NCBI RefSeq assembly: GCF_028640845.1
Contig: NC_080539.1
Location: 160,595,236-160,659,235, forward strand
Reading direction: 5' to 3'
DNA: 64,000 nt
Source of the DNA: Ahaetulla prasina
Taxonomy: Eukaryota > Chordata > Lepidosauria > Squamata > Colubridae
Shown: in pieces, positions 41,655-52,311 of the stretch
Numbering within the stretch: position 1 is the first letter of the stretch
Layout: each line of letters starts with the position of its first letter
Made by a program: the position numbers and the translations under genes
The notes under the pieces: generated by a model
Seen by the model: the letters and a program-made list of their open reading frames with translations, nothing else
What the model was told of the DNA's origin: nothing
Database searches by the model: none

Positions 41655-41740
41655 ACAATATTTATTTATTTAACATATTTATTTATTATATTTATTTATT
41701 ATATTTATTTATTATATTTACTTATTTATTATATTTAATA
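41655..41740. repeat. AT-rich short tandem repeat, about 13-bp unit
   Basis: ATATTTATTTATT repeats about five times. Confidence 0.85.
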
Positions 41741-43015
41741 AGTTTAGTTTAGGATTAGTATAGTTAAGTTCAGGACAGTAGGGATGCAGACATTCCTCTA
41801 TTATGGGGGGAAAGTCCTCTTTGAGGTAAGAGATCCTCTTTTTCAGTATTATTCACCAAAACGTCCTGGACTGCTTACAAGGGTAGGAAGTTGAGAGCAA
41901 CTTGTAGTGATTCTTTCTACTTCCTGAGTGGGTGGTAACAGTTATTGGAAATAAGGGAGGAGAGAAGTCATCCAGTGGCTGCTCACTTGAGTACATGAAG
42001 CAGCTGAGGGGAGATCATCCCTCAGTTTTGGATGTAGGATCACTGATATACTGAGGAAAACCAAGTGCATATCCCAGGGATGTGCCAAGGATAGGGTGAA
42101 AGTCCTGACCAAGCGTTTGGAGCTGTTAGGCTCTAAATGAAGAAGCTGAGATTGAATCTTACATTGTTTGTCAATTTAACTTCACTATAGACAACAGTTA
42201 AACCGGAACAGTAGATGTAGCAATGTCTTCTCTGATAACTGTATTGGAGGAAAGATGGATAGAAGCTGGCTCAGGTTGACTGATTTAATAACGCTGGCTC
42301 TATAGGAAGTCTTGACAATTTAAAAACAGCTGCATAAAATCCATATAATGAGTAGTCACAAGGCCCAGAATCACCTTACACTAAACTAGAGATGGGAGAA
42401 TCCTAGCTTCAGACCAAGTTGTCATCAACACTATCTTGCAGTCACTGTCAATTGTTTGTTCAGCAAGGTTTATCTTGGAAGAAGATAAAACATCACTTTA
42501 ACAGCAGAGCAACTAAAGGCAGCTTCAGCTATTCTTGCAGCTGGCTAGAGGTGAAATTCATGATGTCATGCAGATTGTTGCTTAACAATAGTTACTGAGG
42601 GTCTTCCTGCTATGGTTAAAGGGACATGAGGATGAACTAGCTGAGTTGATTCACTCTAGCTCTCTAAATAAGATTAGCATATGGGATCTAATAGAATTTT
42701 TGTTCCTGTTAATCTTTTTTCTATAATTGGGAAATTCTACCATATGTAGAATTTTTTAATTCTATTTTTTAAAATCCAAGTGACCTTCTGTGTCCAGAAT
42801 CTTATCTTTCAAAATTGAGTAGCAAAAGACCATCTGAAGAAAAGCCTTGGAATAGTAATTTTCCAGAATTATTATATTTCTCAGATTTTAAAAAAATCTG
42901 AAAGAAGACATTTACCAGTGATTGATTTGTGCTGCCACAAAAATTAATGAAAGCATGGATGTAGTCAGTACAGGGTCTCTCTCTGTCTCCCCCTTCCCAT
43001 CTTCATTAACTAGGA
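41741..43015. other. No recognisable gene
   Basis: Unique-looking DNA; would be intronic for the coiled-coil gene if its exons at 3174 and 43761 are joined. Confidence 0.35.
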
Positions 43016-43134
43016 CAGTGTATCTCAACCTTGATCTCTTGAAGATGTCTGGATTTCTCAGAATTCTCTCACCAGCATGGATTTTGGGAGTTGAAGTCTA
43101 TGCATCTTCAGGTGGCCAAGATTGAGAAACTCTG
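43016..43134. mobile_element. Diverged palindromic hAT MITE
   Basis: CAGTGTATCTCAACCTTGAT...AAGATTGAGAAACTCTG with TTTTGGGAGTTGAAGTC inside: the same plan as the MITE at 16039 but more mutated. Flanking 8-mers agree only partly. Confidence 0.65.
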
Positions 43135-43760
43135 ATCTAGAGATGCTAAATTTGGCCCTAATAATGAAATAGGCTTTTATAGGAAAAAGAAAGATTATGA
43201 GGCAATGCTTGGTTTTCTAACCCAGAAATGCTGCACAATCTTATTGAGCAGAACAGAGGTTGCCTTTATGCATCTATATTATTGACTAAGCCACGTCCAA
43301 AAACAGGAGAGAATACCCGGAAGCCTAGCATTCTGACAAGCTGGCCATCAAGAGGCATGTAAACATAAACAACATCTACAGACTGTGCAAAAGAGACAAT
43401 CAATAAGCAGTTGCATCCAATATGATTGTATCACACTATGATTTATAATACTCAGTAAATTTGCCTCCTCCAATTGGTTTGTCTTCAATTGAAAATGTCT
43501 TCTTTTGGCAGGTCTGTCTGCAGAAATACAGATAATATCAAAGAGGCCAAACTAAGTAACCAACTATTTTGTTTGTGTGAGAACATGTAGCAGGAGTGGG
43601 GATACAAAGGCAATCCTCCCTCTGTATCACACCTGACCCTCTTTATTTAATGGCCAGTCTTAAATTTCAGTGTTCTTGGTGGGTTAATACGTAATGTCTT
43701 TTGTGAATATTGTTTAACAGCACAACTGTTTTTCCATAAAAATACGAAAAGAAGTGCATA
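43135..43760. other. No recognisable feature; putative intron end
   Basis: Ends in CTGTTTTTCCATAAAAATAC before the first exon of the coiled-coil cluster. Confidence 0.35.
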
Positions 43761-43820
43761 GAAGAACTAAGGTTGCTGCAAGAAAGGGAGCTGGCAGAAA
43801 AAGATCTTGCCATAAGAGCT
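43761..43820 (+). CDS. Coiled-coil protein gene, exon (C-terminal cluster 1)
   Basis: Encodes KCIEELRLLQERELAEKDLA then IRA, and ends GCT|GTAAGT, a near-ideal donor, in phase 0. The acceptor is less certain: the pyrimidine run CTGTTTTTCC is followed by several AG choices. I chose the one giving phase 0, since the same frame has a stop just upstream at 43737-43739. The protein role is unknown; heptad spacing and charge suggest a coiled coil that oligomerises or binds a scaffold. Confidence 0.55.
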
Positions 43821-43924
43821 GTAAGTCATTCATTTCCCTTTCACTGCTGTTTTAAGCTCCTCTTTTTGTCCACATATTTATATTATATGACTGATGTTTG
43901 CTTGTTGTAATTTCTGCATCTTAG

Positions 43925-44018
43925 CTGGAAGAAGAGAACAGCCGTTTAGCCAGCGAAATGGCTCATCTTATGAGGGAGAATAAGGAGCTGCAGAAGAAAA
44001 TAAAAGACAATCCAGAAA
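43925..44018 (+). CDS. Coiled-coil protein gene, exon (C-terminal cluster 2)
   Basis: Acceptor TTTCTGCATCTTAG, donor GAAA|GTGAGT; 94 nt, entering in phase 0 and leaving in phase 1. It encodes LEEENSRLASEMAHLMRENK then ELQKKIKDNPE: Leu/Met/Ile at heptad positions with Glu/Lys/Arg elsewhere, a strong coiled-coil signature. The preceding intron is only about 104 bp. The reading frame continues exactly from exon 43761-43820. Confidence 0.65.
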
Positions 44019-44135
44019 GTGAGTATCATTTTAACTTAACAACATTAAATTGTTTTCATTTGAAAAAGAAAAGTGATTTATTTCATCTTAAGTTTGACTG
44101 TATAAGTTCTAGTTCTTTTGTTATTTTTTTACCAG

Positions 44136-44217
44136 GAGATGCTGACAGAGAGGAAACATATGAGGAACTAAGAAGAAAATATGAAAAGTACCTGAAAGCC
44201 ATCACAGAGTGAAGACT
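44136..44217 (+). CDS. Coiled-coil protein gene, exon with stop codon (C-terminal cluster 3)
   Basis: Acceptor TTTGTTATTTTTTTACCAG. The single base carried over from the previous exon completes an Arg codon, then DADREETYEELRRKYEKYLK and AITE, stop TGA at 44210-44212. The frame fits perfectly, which supports a real gene over chance open frames. Five bases after the stop comes CT|GTAAGTA, a donor-like site, and a matching acceptor (TTCTTAATCTATTTCAG) ends at 44342. The transcript may therefore have an intron in its 3' UTR or an alternative end. Gene identity not recognised. Confidence 0.65.
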
Positions 44218-44342
44218 GTAAGTATCATACATGATAGTAAGAAATTAGAACAGCCTCTTTACGTGAGATTTTATGATGCGTTAAAAGTTAATTTTGATTG
44301 TACTTCATCTATTCTAACCTACTTCTTCTTAATCTATTTCAG

Positions 44343-44900
44343 TGAATTCAAAGACACCTATACTAATTTATGGGTCTCCTTCCACTTATGGCTTAATCCA
44401 ACCTGGGACAACCAGGACTGGCTGGATTGCTGTGGCTAAGAGATGAAGTTATGTGGCATCAGTTTTTGCAGCTCTTTATCTAACAACAATAGTGATAATT
44501 GGTCCAAATTTCATCCCATTTGAATTGAAATCACATGATGACTACCTTTATTATGAAAATTCTCTTTCACCACCAATGACGCTCCTGAAGAAATTGCTTT
44601 TGGAATCCCGTTCTTGTCTGGAGATCAAAGTGAGGAAAAGACTTCCAGCCATTTGTATGTGATGCAGGTGGTCGTGCCCTGCAAGTTTCTGTCCTGAGTA
44701 CCTGGGATGTTAAGAAAGAAGAACTCAAGAACACCCAAATGAAAGACGTCAGGCATCCTTTGGGCAATATCCATTCCAGCCAAGTTAATACGTTCCATCT
44801 GGCCAAATGTCCAACCTCCTCATCACTAAAGGAGTCAGACCAACAGTGTCTCTGCCATAAAAATATTGTAAGACATAATTAAAAGAGATGCATTCCAGCT
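44343..44900 (+). other. Possible 3' UTR exon of the coiled-coil gene
   Basis: Follows a good acceptor (AATCTATTTCAG). No clear AATAAA is present; AATTAAAAG near 44877 is a weak candidate. The short frames here are not coding-like. Confidence 0.3.
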
Positions 44901-44929
44901 CTGTCATTGCTTGGTCTACAGGAACCTTG

Positions 44930-45055
44930 CTAAAATCACCATCAGTCAATTGCAAAAGGCAGTTTTACTTGGAACAGCTTACATCCTGCAATAATACTTC
45001 TAACACCATCAAACATCAATACCTGCCTATCCCAGGTCTTCAGGAAGGAGTCAGT
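44930..45055 (+). mobile_element. R4-like LINE C-terminal scrap
   Basis: Translates as KITISQLQKAVLLGTAYIL, matching KITIGQMQKATLLGSAHII of the R4-like copy at 35394-35720. Only the extreme C-terminus remains. Confidence 0.65.
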
Positions 45056-45309
45056 AGGTGATCCAGTCTGAACATCTGACTGACTGTGCAAGAGGATGCA
45101 CCGAAGCTAGTATATCAGGAAGGCCTACTGAGTATTGGAGAAGTCAAACTGGTCTACAAGAAAGACGACTGCCCTCAGGTGCTTTGAAGAATAGGTTGAC
45201 CCACTTCTTCTCTATGTCAACATCTCAAGTATCAGCCCAGACCTTCTGTCTCGTAGATAAGATAATGACCAGACCAGAATTGGTAACGTAATACTAAAGT
45301 ACTATATCT

Positions 45310-46395
45310 TGGTAAGATAGAAAAATGTAGGGTAGACAGCATCATCATCAGATGGATTCATTGCTGGCTGACCAACTGTACTCAACACATAATCCCCAAT
45401 GAAACTACATCTAAATGGAGAGAAGCATGCAGTGAGGTACCTCAAGGTTCTGTCTTAGCCCCAATACTTTTAACACCTTCATAAATGATTCAGAAGGTGG
45501 AATAGAAGGGGGATTCATCAAATTTGCAGACAACGCTAAGCTGGGGATAATAGCCAATAATTTAGACGATAGACTCAAGATAGAGAAGGATCTTCACAGA
45601 CTTAAACATTTTCATTTATCCAACAAAATGCAATCCAGTGATGAGAAAAGTAAGAAAACTAAAAGCCAAATGTACAAGTATAGAATAAGTGATATTTGGC
45701 TCAACAGCAGTAACTGTGACAGGCATCCAGGTGTCTTAATGGACAACCACTTAAGTATGATGTGTGCTGCAGCTGCTAAAAAACCCCAATGCAGTCCTAG
45801 GTTGTGGACATAGGAATAGTATTAAGATCACGTGAAGTATTAATATTACTTTATACTGCACTGAAAAGTCCCCACGGTTCTGGTCTGCGTGATGCAAAAA
45901 AGATGGTGAGACTCTCGAAAGAGTGCAAAAAAGAACAACAAAGGTAATTAGGGGTCTGGAGGCTATGTCATATGATGATTAATTAAAGGAACTAGGTATG
46001 TCTATCTTAACAAAGAAAAGGATTAGGGGTGACAGGATACTGTCTGCCAGTATTTGAGGGGCTATCATAGAGAAGAGGCACTTGACCTATTCTCCAAAGC
46101 ACCTGAGGGCAGGACAAAATGTAACCAACAGAAAATGATCAAGGAGGGATCCAACCTAGAATTACGTAGAAATTCACTGTCAGAACAGTGAGAACAATTA
46201 ATTAATGGAAAAGCTTACCTCTGGAAGTTGTGAGTGCTCCAGCTCTGGAGGTTTTTAAGAAGAGATTGGACAGCCATTTGTCTGGAATGGTATAGGGTCT
46301 CCGGCTTAAGCAGGGGGTTGATGTAGAAGACCTCCAAGGTCCCTTCTAATTCAATTATTATTCTCTTATTCTGTAATTCTGTAATAAATTCAGTA
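45310..46395 (+). pseudogene. CR1 LINE ORF2, decayed reverse transcriptase with 3' end
   Basis: Starts near RWIHCWLTNCTQ, then EVPQGSVLAPIL (the GVPQGS box), GGFIKFADNAKL-like residues (the catalytic FADD altered to FADN), a region parallel to 34513-35211, and the CR1 3' end 'ggacagccatttgtctggaa' and AGACCTCCAAGGTCCCTTCT, finishing TTATTCTGTAATTCTGTAA. Many stops and shifts. It is older than the copy in the nest at 34381. Confidence 0.85.
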
Positions 46396-46770
46396 CCCTA
46401 TTTTTGTGAAGTTTTGGTCTTGTTTCTTAGTTCTCATGCCCTGTCACATACTGTACTGCCAATGCATTTGTTCCTATCCGTTGGTGTCAGAAGAAGCTAA
46501 CTGATATTCTTCACATGCATCAAACTTCAACTTCCATTAATTTTTTCCACTGGCTATAGTAGCCAGGGAAAGTTCAGGGTACCTGCAGAGCACCCAAGTG
46601 CTTAGTGCTGAATTAGATCTGAAATTCTTATGGACATGGAAAGGCCATTTCGAAAACTGTGAATTTAGGGTGCATATCTCTAAAGGTTTACTTAGGATTC
46701 TAAGATGTCTGGAAAAATATAGGAGAAAGGAGGGACAAATAGTTAAACAGCAGCTGCTAAAAGGCAAAGT
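46396..46770. other. No recognisable feature
   Basis: Unique-looking DNA ahead of the AATAG repeat. Confidence 0.35.
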
Positions 46771-46771
46771 G

Positions 46772-46841
46772 CGAATAGAGTAGAATAGAATAGAATAGAA
46801 TAAAATAGAATAGAATAGAATAGAATAGAATAGAATAGAAT
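46772..46841. repeat. (AATAG)n microsatellite at a CR1 3' end
   Basis: About 14 units of AGAAT/AATAG with one AATAAA variant, directly joined to the 3' end of the element at 46842. Confidence 0.95.
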
Positions 46842-47105
46842 TCTTTATTGGCCAAGTGTGATTGAATACACAAGGAATTTGTCTTGGTGCATATACTCTC
46901 AGTGTACATAAAAGAAAAGATGCGTTCATCAAGAATCATAAGGTACAACACTTAATGATAGTCATAGGGTACAAATAAGCAATCAGGAAACAATATCAAT
47001 ATCAATCGTAAGGATACAGGCAACACAGTTACAGTCATACAGTCATAAGTGGAAGGAGATGGGTGATGGGAACGATGATAATGTGTGATCTGTGTCTTTA
47101 ATAAC
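46842..47105 (-). mobile_element. Snake CR1 (L3-type) LINE 3' UTR
   Basis: TTCTTTATTGGCCAAGTGTG, TGAATACACAAGGAATTTGT, ATACTCTCAGTGTACATAAA and ACAGTCATACAGTCATAAGT, read in reverse, form the 3' UTR of the CR1/L3-type LINE known for seeding (AATAG)n repeats in snakes. 5'-truncated before any ORF2 sequence. Confidence 0.8.
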
Positions 47106-47221
47106 TGGTGAACAGGTCATAGGTCATCTTATTGTCAACTTTCCAATTACTTGTTTCTTTGCCAATTCCAGCTTAGACTGACTTATGTGTTCCCTTTCCT
47201 CTCTGAATTTACACATTAACC

Positions 47222-47262
47222 TTTCCCTCCCTCCTTCCTTCCTTCCTTCCTTTCTTCCTTGT
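47222..47262. repeat. (CTTC)n microsatellite
   Basis: CCCTCCCTCCTTCC grading into CTTCCTTCC. Confidence 0.85.
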
Positions 47263-47615
47263 ATCCGAAACTTGACTTTCAGGCCTTCTTGTTCCTTTTA
47301 GACTAAAGACACCCAAGAGGCATTTAAATCTCAGGCTGCAGTGGGAACACACTGTTCATTTGGAAATGTTGCCTTTATTATGACAGAACTTTATTTTCTT
47401 GGCACACTTTTTCAGTCGTTAGTAATAGCATGCAGTCAAATACGAGAAGGGTTAAAACGCTGTCCTGTTTAACAGATCTGGATGTTGTGGTCATCAGCTC
47501 AAACTCCAATATTGATTGCTCTCCCTGTTGGCTATGTGCAAACTTATCTTGACAAAGAGCTTTTGTCACAGGGGTCTCTGTTTTCATGTTTTTTCGGCTT
47601 TGATGGGAAACTCTT

Positions 47616-50444
47616 TTTTTTTTTTGTTTTAAAAAGTTTTATTTTGACATTCTTATCCAATAACATATCCAATAACATATTTAATGTACCCTCATATACA
47701 ATTAATCGGATCTGCCTGGTCACCACCCCCTTCCTTTTCCTTTTACTCTCCTTCTTTACCTTCTTCTACTTTCCATAACCATCCTCCCCCTCTCTTATCT
47801 ACATCCTCTCCTCTTTCCTCCCTATTCCTTTCTTCTCCCTCTTCCCCTCTTCCTTCCTTCCTTTCCTCCTCCTCCTCTTCTCTTTCCTCCTTCTCTCTTC
47901 TACTCCTTCTTTCCCTTCATTCTAAAGTAGTAACCAGGCAGGTCCGATCTTACATTAATTATACATCTTCAATCATCTTTGTACATTAACTATCAATCCA
48001 TTTTCTACCCCCTCCCCCTCCCTTCCCCTTCCTCCCCCCACCCCCCAGGACTTCCGAGAACCGAGTACAGGGTATAAAACTAACAACAAAATTAAAATCT
48101 AGCACAAATCATAATCCATAGTCGTTCCTTAAAACCTCCACTCCCCTTCCAAAGACAAAGAAGATACTTTTCTTCCACTCCATTATATATCAGACCATTC
48201 CACTCCTAGAATTCTCCAAAGTTTCCAATTGAGTTAGTGTTTATTCTTGAATAAAGTACGTAGTTTTTAATATCCAACCTTCATCAATCAATATCAAAAC
48301 AACATTCCATCTTCCAATATTCACCAAGGTTTCTTCTAAAATGTCTTTCATCCTTAGCAATCTCTCAAAAATAGTTCATATTTCCGACTTAGTTTCTTTA
48401 ATTTTTCTGTCCAACCTTCAGGGGTAAGCAATAGTCCATCTTTTCACATCTTTAACATTTATATATACAACAAATAATATTACAAATATCCAAAGTGTCA
48501 ATTGTAATAATTAAAATCTTCACTTTACCTTACTTATGTCAAATAACATTGTTAAAATTACACCTATATCATCCACAATATATCTATTATAACAATTACA
48601 TTCTAATTAACATTACATCCATCTCTTAAATATAATATTTAATCCAAGTTCCTAAATTTTACTATCTATCCTCCAAAATTAAACAATATTCCATCTTCCT
48701 ATTCCTTTATACCTTTAATATATCATATAGTACCCCTAAAATTACACATTTATATCCACAATAAGTCATTTACAAAAATTAACCATAATCATATTTAATA
48801 AAGTTAAACATTCTCCTCCTTCTTCTATCTTACACATTTTCAACCATCTATTCACCATTCAACTTAACATCTGTTAACAAAGAATTCCCAATCTTTAATA
48901 CATTAGTATAAAAATCTCGTGCTTTACAAATTGTATTGAGAAAATACTTTTTCCTTTATAATTCAGTGTTAAACCTGCTGGAACCTCCCATCTAAAATAT
49001 ATCTGATGTTTCTTAAGCTCATCCACCAGAAAGGCAAATTCTTTTCTCTTTCTTAACATTTTAGGAGGAATTTCCTTCATCATTATTATATCTTGTCCTA
49101 ATATTTGAAATTTATTTTTATAAAATGCTTGCAAAATTCCATACCTAATCCTCTTATTTGTAAAATAAATAACCACATCTCTCGGTAAACACTTCTGCCT
49201 TGCCCACCAGGAATTAACACGATAAATTTTTTCAATATTAACTTCAAAATCTTCTGGTTCCATTCCTCTATCTGGGCAAAGGCCTGAATAAAAATCTCTT
49301 TCAAAATTTTCCTCTTTAAATTCTCTTAAACCCTTACCCTTATAGCATATTCCATTAATTTATATTGTAATATAACCCTTTCTTCCTCTGCCTTATCAGC
49401 CTTAACCTGAATATCATCTATTTTATTTTCTAAATTCAAATTAATTTGAACTTCATCTATTTTCCTTTGCAAATCTAAATTAATTTGGTTAAATTCATTC
49501 AGTCTTTCTTCTGTCTGTGTACTAGATAACAATAATGGAGTAATTGATTCCTTTAATTTTTTCATCTCCCTACTCTGCTCTTCCACCAAATCTTTAAAAT
49601 CCAGTATTTCTTTCTCCATTTCATTAAATTTTTGATCTATTTCTGAAAGATGAGCCTCCATAAGCTCCTGTAAAAAATTCCTTAGACTTTCTTTAATATC
49701 CTCTCTCAATTTCCGTACCTGAAGTGAAGAAATTTCCAATATTTTAGAAGTGGTTAAATCTCTTTGCTTAAAAGCCATTTTTAAACTAAGTAATATCAAG
49801 AAGAAGAAAAAAAGAAAGAAAAAAAAGGGGGGGAATAAAAAGAAAAAAACCCCAATAATTTTTTCTTCTTAAACACTGTAAGAAAAAGATAATAAAAAAA
49901 AAGAATAGATTTTTAAAAAGAGAATTCCATAAAAAAAAAAAATCTTGTTATTTTCTTCTTAAAGGTTCCACGCCAGCAATTGTAATCAGCATTTCCTTAG
50001 CTTTCACTTTCAAAACACAAAACGCCATCTTTCTTCATCTCCACTCTTCAAATAACTTCTCTGTCAGGGAGTTAAAATCATCTTACAAGCAAATGCCAGC
50101 CTTCCTGCTTTCGATTCTTCCGTGTTGAAAATTTATCATAAATCCTCTTCAGTCACGGAGATGGACGCCATGCTTTGCTCTGCTTTTGCAGAGGCGTTCT
50201 GGACTCTGGAGCTTTTTTGAACTATCGAAGGAGCGTTTCCCATCAAACCACCAGAAATCATTCTGGGGCTTTTCTTGGGGGCTCAAACTTCAGTTCAAAT
50301 GCTCATCTCCCCCTCTTTGCCCGAGGCAGAGATTTACGAGCTGTTGACAGAAGATTAGCACTGTCTAAACAGCTCTCACAGAATCACAAAGAACGGGCGG
50401 ACTGAAATTGCCGCCATTAACACAGCGGAGCCAAACCGGAAGCC
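47616..50444 (-). mobile_element. Complete L1 insertion with ORF1 but no ORF2 (HAL1-like), 2.8 kb
   Basis: An 18-bp direct repeat CTTTGATGGGAAACTCTT occurs at 47598-47615 and 50445-50462. The poly(T) after the left copy marks the 3' end of a minus-strand element; the right edge starts GGGCTTCCGGTTTGGCTCCG, a GC-rich start typical of an L1 5' UTR. Between them lie a 5' UTR (50444-49779), an ORF1-like gene (49778-48895) and a long pyrimidine-rich (plus-sense) 3' region (48890-47625). No reverse-transcriptase motif is present. Confidence 0.85.
48895..49778 (-). pseudogene. L1 ORF1 (RNA-binding chaperone), single frameshift
   Basis: ORF1p would trimerise through a coiled coil and bind the element's RNA. 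The first frame (49778 down to 49326) begins MAFKQRDLTTSKILEIS and has a long heptad-rich coil (VRKLREDIKESLRNFLQEL, KFNEMEKEILDFKDLVEEQS). The second frame (49263 down to 48895) holds the RNA-binding and C-terminal domains: NIEKIYRVNSWWARQKCLPR, DVVIYFTNKRIRYGIL, PPKMLRKRKEFAFLVDELKK, QIYFRWEVPAGLTLNYKGKS. Loss of one G in a G-run near 49330 separates them. Otherwise the order and length (about 295 residues) fit vertebrate L1 ORF1. Confidence 0.85.
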
Positions 50445-50508
50445 CTTTGATGGGAAACTCTTGATGACCAGGTGAAGTTTCAGTGGCAGAGGAGGAAATT
50501 GGTTTCAT

Positions 50509-50917
50509 CAGGGGTGGGCTTCAAAATTTTTAGCAAGGAGTTCTCTGGCCGGTTGTTGGGTGGGCGTGGCCATGGTGGATGTGGCCTAGTTGGCCTCCTG
50601 CACCATGGTGTGTGGGGGGGTGTTTTTGCCCTCCCTGGGCTCTGGTGGCTTTCCTTGAGTCTCCGGGAGGGCAAAAACAGCCCCCCCAGGCTTCCCAAAC
50701 TTCTGGTATGCCTGTATTTCACCCTCCCCGAGCCTCCCCCCCCCCCCGTGCCCTGCACTTACCTGCATCCAAAACTGACCATGTAGGGACTCCTGGGAGG
50801 GGAGGGGTGGGGTGGGTGGGGCCAGGCAGGAGTGGGATTTGGTGGTTCTCCAAACTGCACAGACTCTTAGCTAGAGGTTCTCCTGAATCCCTGCGAACCC
50901 GCAGCAGCCGACCCCTG
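50509..50917. mobile_element. hAT-like element with 8-bp TSD and internal hairpin
   Basis: Starts CAGGGGTGGGCTTCAAAATT and ends AGCAGCCGACCCCTG. GGTTTCAT (50501-50508) and GGTTTCAG (50918-50925) form a 7/8 target duplication. Inside, 50614-50687 is a hairpin (GGGGGTGTTTTTGCCCTCCC with its complement). The frames here on both strands are incidental. Confidence 0.8.
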
Positions 50918-50925
50918 GGTTTCAG

Positions 50926-52311
50926 GAGTCTGACCTCAGGCACAAAGGAGGAGACAGGGAGACATTATGAGGAAAACAGGTTTTGCATGGTGGAAAATTC
51001 ACCTGCAGATCTAGCTATTGTTAAACAACCAAGATTCAGGACAGGATTCTCTTTCTCCTTCCCCTCCCCCCTCCTCCTCTTTTGGATTATTTTGTTGCCA
51101 TCTTGACAGAAGGTAGGAGGGTTGCTTGCTTCCTTTCTTCCTTTACTATAATATAACAGGAAACAAGAATATGCAGAGAAAAAAACGGATCTATTTTTTA
51201 AAGAAAAAAAATAGGTTTATCTGTACAGGGTTTATCTGGAATTCTCAATATGTGGAAATGAATGGAATGAAAATAAGCAGTGATAAATACCCTTCAGTGG
51301 CCAGTGGGACCCATACATAATTCAAAAGGACATTGGGAGAGTGGACTTGGATTCTCCTTCTCCTCTGCAACCTCCACATCTGTTCTGTGACAGGAAGAAA
51401 ACAAAATTCTCTTGCATAAACAAAAGTCCACTCATGCAGTTTTGAACATAGCAACACAACATGTATCTGGCTTGTCTATCAAGGTCGCCTCCTGCATCCC
51501 AACATCAAAAGTTTCAGCGGGAGTGATATCAATCCAGTAGTCTGGTTTCAGGGAAACCTTCTCTTGTGCTTCCTTTCCAAACCCACAGGAGAAATTGTGG
51601 AGTTCCAAACTTCCCAGAGCCAGAGCCATAAATAAATTGCTTTTAAACTTTACACATCGCTCTCCCTCTGTATGCATCAAAAGGATGGAGAAACTGAGCA
51701 TAAAAACAGCGTGGAATTTCTAGCCTAGGCAGACTTGGCCAGCCTTAAGCATCCTGTGCCAGAATTTTTTGGAGATGGATTTAGATTTGTAATGTCATCC
51801 CTTCCTGTTTGGGCAACCTGGTCTGTATAAACAGGATTCAGGGGCTTTGTTTTAGCACCTGTCAAATGCCCTGCAAGGATTTTCTGTGTGTAAGTAGCCC
51901 CCCCGCTTCTTGGAATCTGTATATCTATTGCTTTCCTTGGGTCACTTCCTGGAGATGCGTGGGGACTGTCAGCAAATAAACCTTTTATGGATTCATGTCT
52001 TGATATCAGGACACACTACAATTAATTGCTCGTTTGTTTTAGAAAGTTGCAACATTTCCTGTTTTTATTCTCTCTCTGTGATTCTGGACATAATTAACAT
52101 AACAAACCTTCGTCAGTGGTTTATTTTTCTACAAGAGGTTGTAATTTTCTTTAAGATGGGTTATTAAACAAAAGGACCACCTTGAAAATAAACTCATCTA
52201 ACCTTGGAAGCCTTTTTTATCTAAGAGTGTATATTATAAATATTTTGCTCATTTTAAAGTGCCTGCTTTTTAATCACTGGTTTTCACCAACTTTTGACAA
52301 CTTGATACTTA
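50926..52311. other. No recognisable gene
   Basis: Unique-looking DNA. Small frames at 51126-51701 show no motif or splice context. Confidence 0.35.

Noticed and set aside
47482..47778. 98-codon plus frame crossing 47598
   Set aside because: It runs across the target-duplication and poly(T) of the L1 insertion, so it is a chance fusion.
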